From Sparassis latifolia (Eukaryota > Basidiomycota > Agaricomycetes > Polyporales > Sparassidaceae): 64,000 bases of DNA. Under the pieces are notes generated by a model. That model did no database searches, was not told where the DNA came from, and saw only the letters and a list, made by a program, of their open reading frames with translations. The stretch lies in NCBI GenBank assembly GCA_018466975.1, contig CM031552.1, positions 1,364,001-1,428,000 of the forward strand. The letters run 5' to 3'. Within the stretch, counting starts at the first letter, position 1; every line of letters begins with the position of its first letter. Shown piece by piece: positions 63,313-64,000 of the stretch. A program made the translations under genes and the position numbers.

Positions 63313-64000
63313 TTGTGCATTGTATCAAGGTTGTAAGTGTATTGTGGGTGTTCGAACATTATCAGTCAAATTTCCTGTTCACGGCTGTCGTTGAACGGTA
63401 TTAAGGAACCGAGGAACGGGTCACATAAAGTTGCCTTGAAAATACGGCACCGATTACGTCGATGCGGCGAGATGCTTCTAGAGATTCACAGTACGAGATG
63501 CTCGAATCCTCAGATGTGAGCGGCTTGGAGCCTTGCTGAAAGTCGAGGCCCACAGGAGGCTATGTTGAGACATCTTCATCGTGTACGTCCGGTATATAGC
63601 TCGGCATGTCCTATATATCGGTTCGATGGCTTTCTTCAACGTTACTACAGGTCGGCAATTTACCGCGTGCACCCTGCGAGTGTATGCGTTCATTCACAGT
63701 CCCTGTGCACGGTGCAGCGCGGCGTGTTCTCGCAGAGGTCGCAGTTCAGAGTGGGGTGCGCAGACGGTTTGGCAAACGATGGAACACTCGGTATACAGAC
63801 GATGCACATGAACGGATACGTACGTAGGTCGTAGGCTGGGAGGTTCAAAGTTGAACACTGAAAATGCTGAGAGAAAACTGTGCCGACGCCGCACGAGAAA
63901 CCAATTAGCAGACTCTGAGCCAAAATCGTGTTGAACGACTTGGTAAACGACTTGTCGAACGAGCGGCAACTGTGTACCTGGTGACAGAACAGATAAGCAG
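63313..64000. other. Intergenic region to the window end, no gene seen
   Basis: Short frames only, the largest about 90 codons on either strand at 63560-63970, with no motif. A run of cgaacgacttggtaaacgacttgtcgaac at the far end has a short internal repeat. Confidence 0.35.

Overview
This window comes from a filamentous basidiomycete, most likely an Agaricomycete of polypore type. Nearly every gene is broken by many introns of about 50 nt with GT-AG ends. The proteins (an F-box/LRR family, C2H2-BTB proteins, a HET-domain protein, a P450, a GH35 beta-galactosidase, ordinary eukaryotic housekeeping genes) fit that group. No tRNA, rRNA or CRISPR could be supported. All gene models were joined by hand from splice consensus and family conservation.

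Layout. 0.4-24 kb is an ordinary gene-dense arm: a decayed M1 aminopeptidase with a small transposon in its last exon, KGD4 (2-oxoglutarate dehydrogenase subunit 4), proteasome alpha-1 (SCL1), a class 3 lipase, an F-box/LRR protein, the RNA polymerase III largest subunit (RPC1), a HET-domain protein, SPT4, BIG1, and a second F-box protein. 25.2-28.3 kb is a GH35 beta-galactosidase that runs into a 100-N gap. 28.4-36.9 kb is a repeat block of three unrelated families: an ~860-bp satellite built of 21-bp units, a 227-bp higher-order repeat built on a GGCC dyad, and a foldback array. 37.8-41 kb holds a zinc-finger/BTB gene and a degenerate second BTB copy. 41-45.6 kb is GC-rich and has no gene I can defend.

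45.6-63.3 kb returns to genes: a four-cysteine (GATA-like) regulator, an anion:cation symporter (Dal5-type MFS), a palindromic miniature element, a cytochrome P450, an intronless ADP-ribosyltransferase/hemopexin fusion, a pseudogene copy of the P450 3' end, an aldehyde dehydrogenase and a divergently transcribed alpha/beta hydrolase. The last four enzymes could form an oxidation/ester-hydrolysis neighbourhood, but a shared pathway is only inference.

The most unusual items are the ADP-ribosyltransferase-hemopexin protein with a Q-x-E catalytic signature and no introns, the nested satellite with its 21-bp (two helical turns) register, micro-exons of 4 and 8 nt, and the transposon with a clean 9-bp target duplication in the aminopeptidase. 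Several genes carry lone one-base frame breaks, some in homopolymers, so part of the apparent gene damage may be assembly error.
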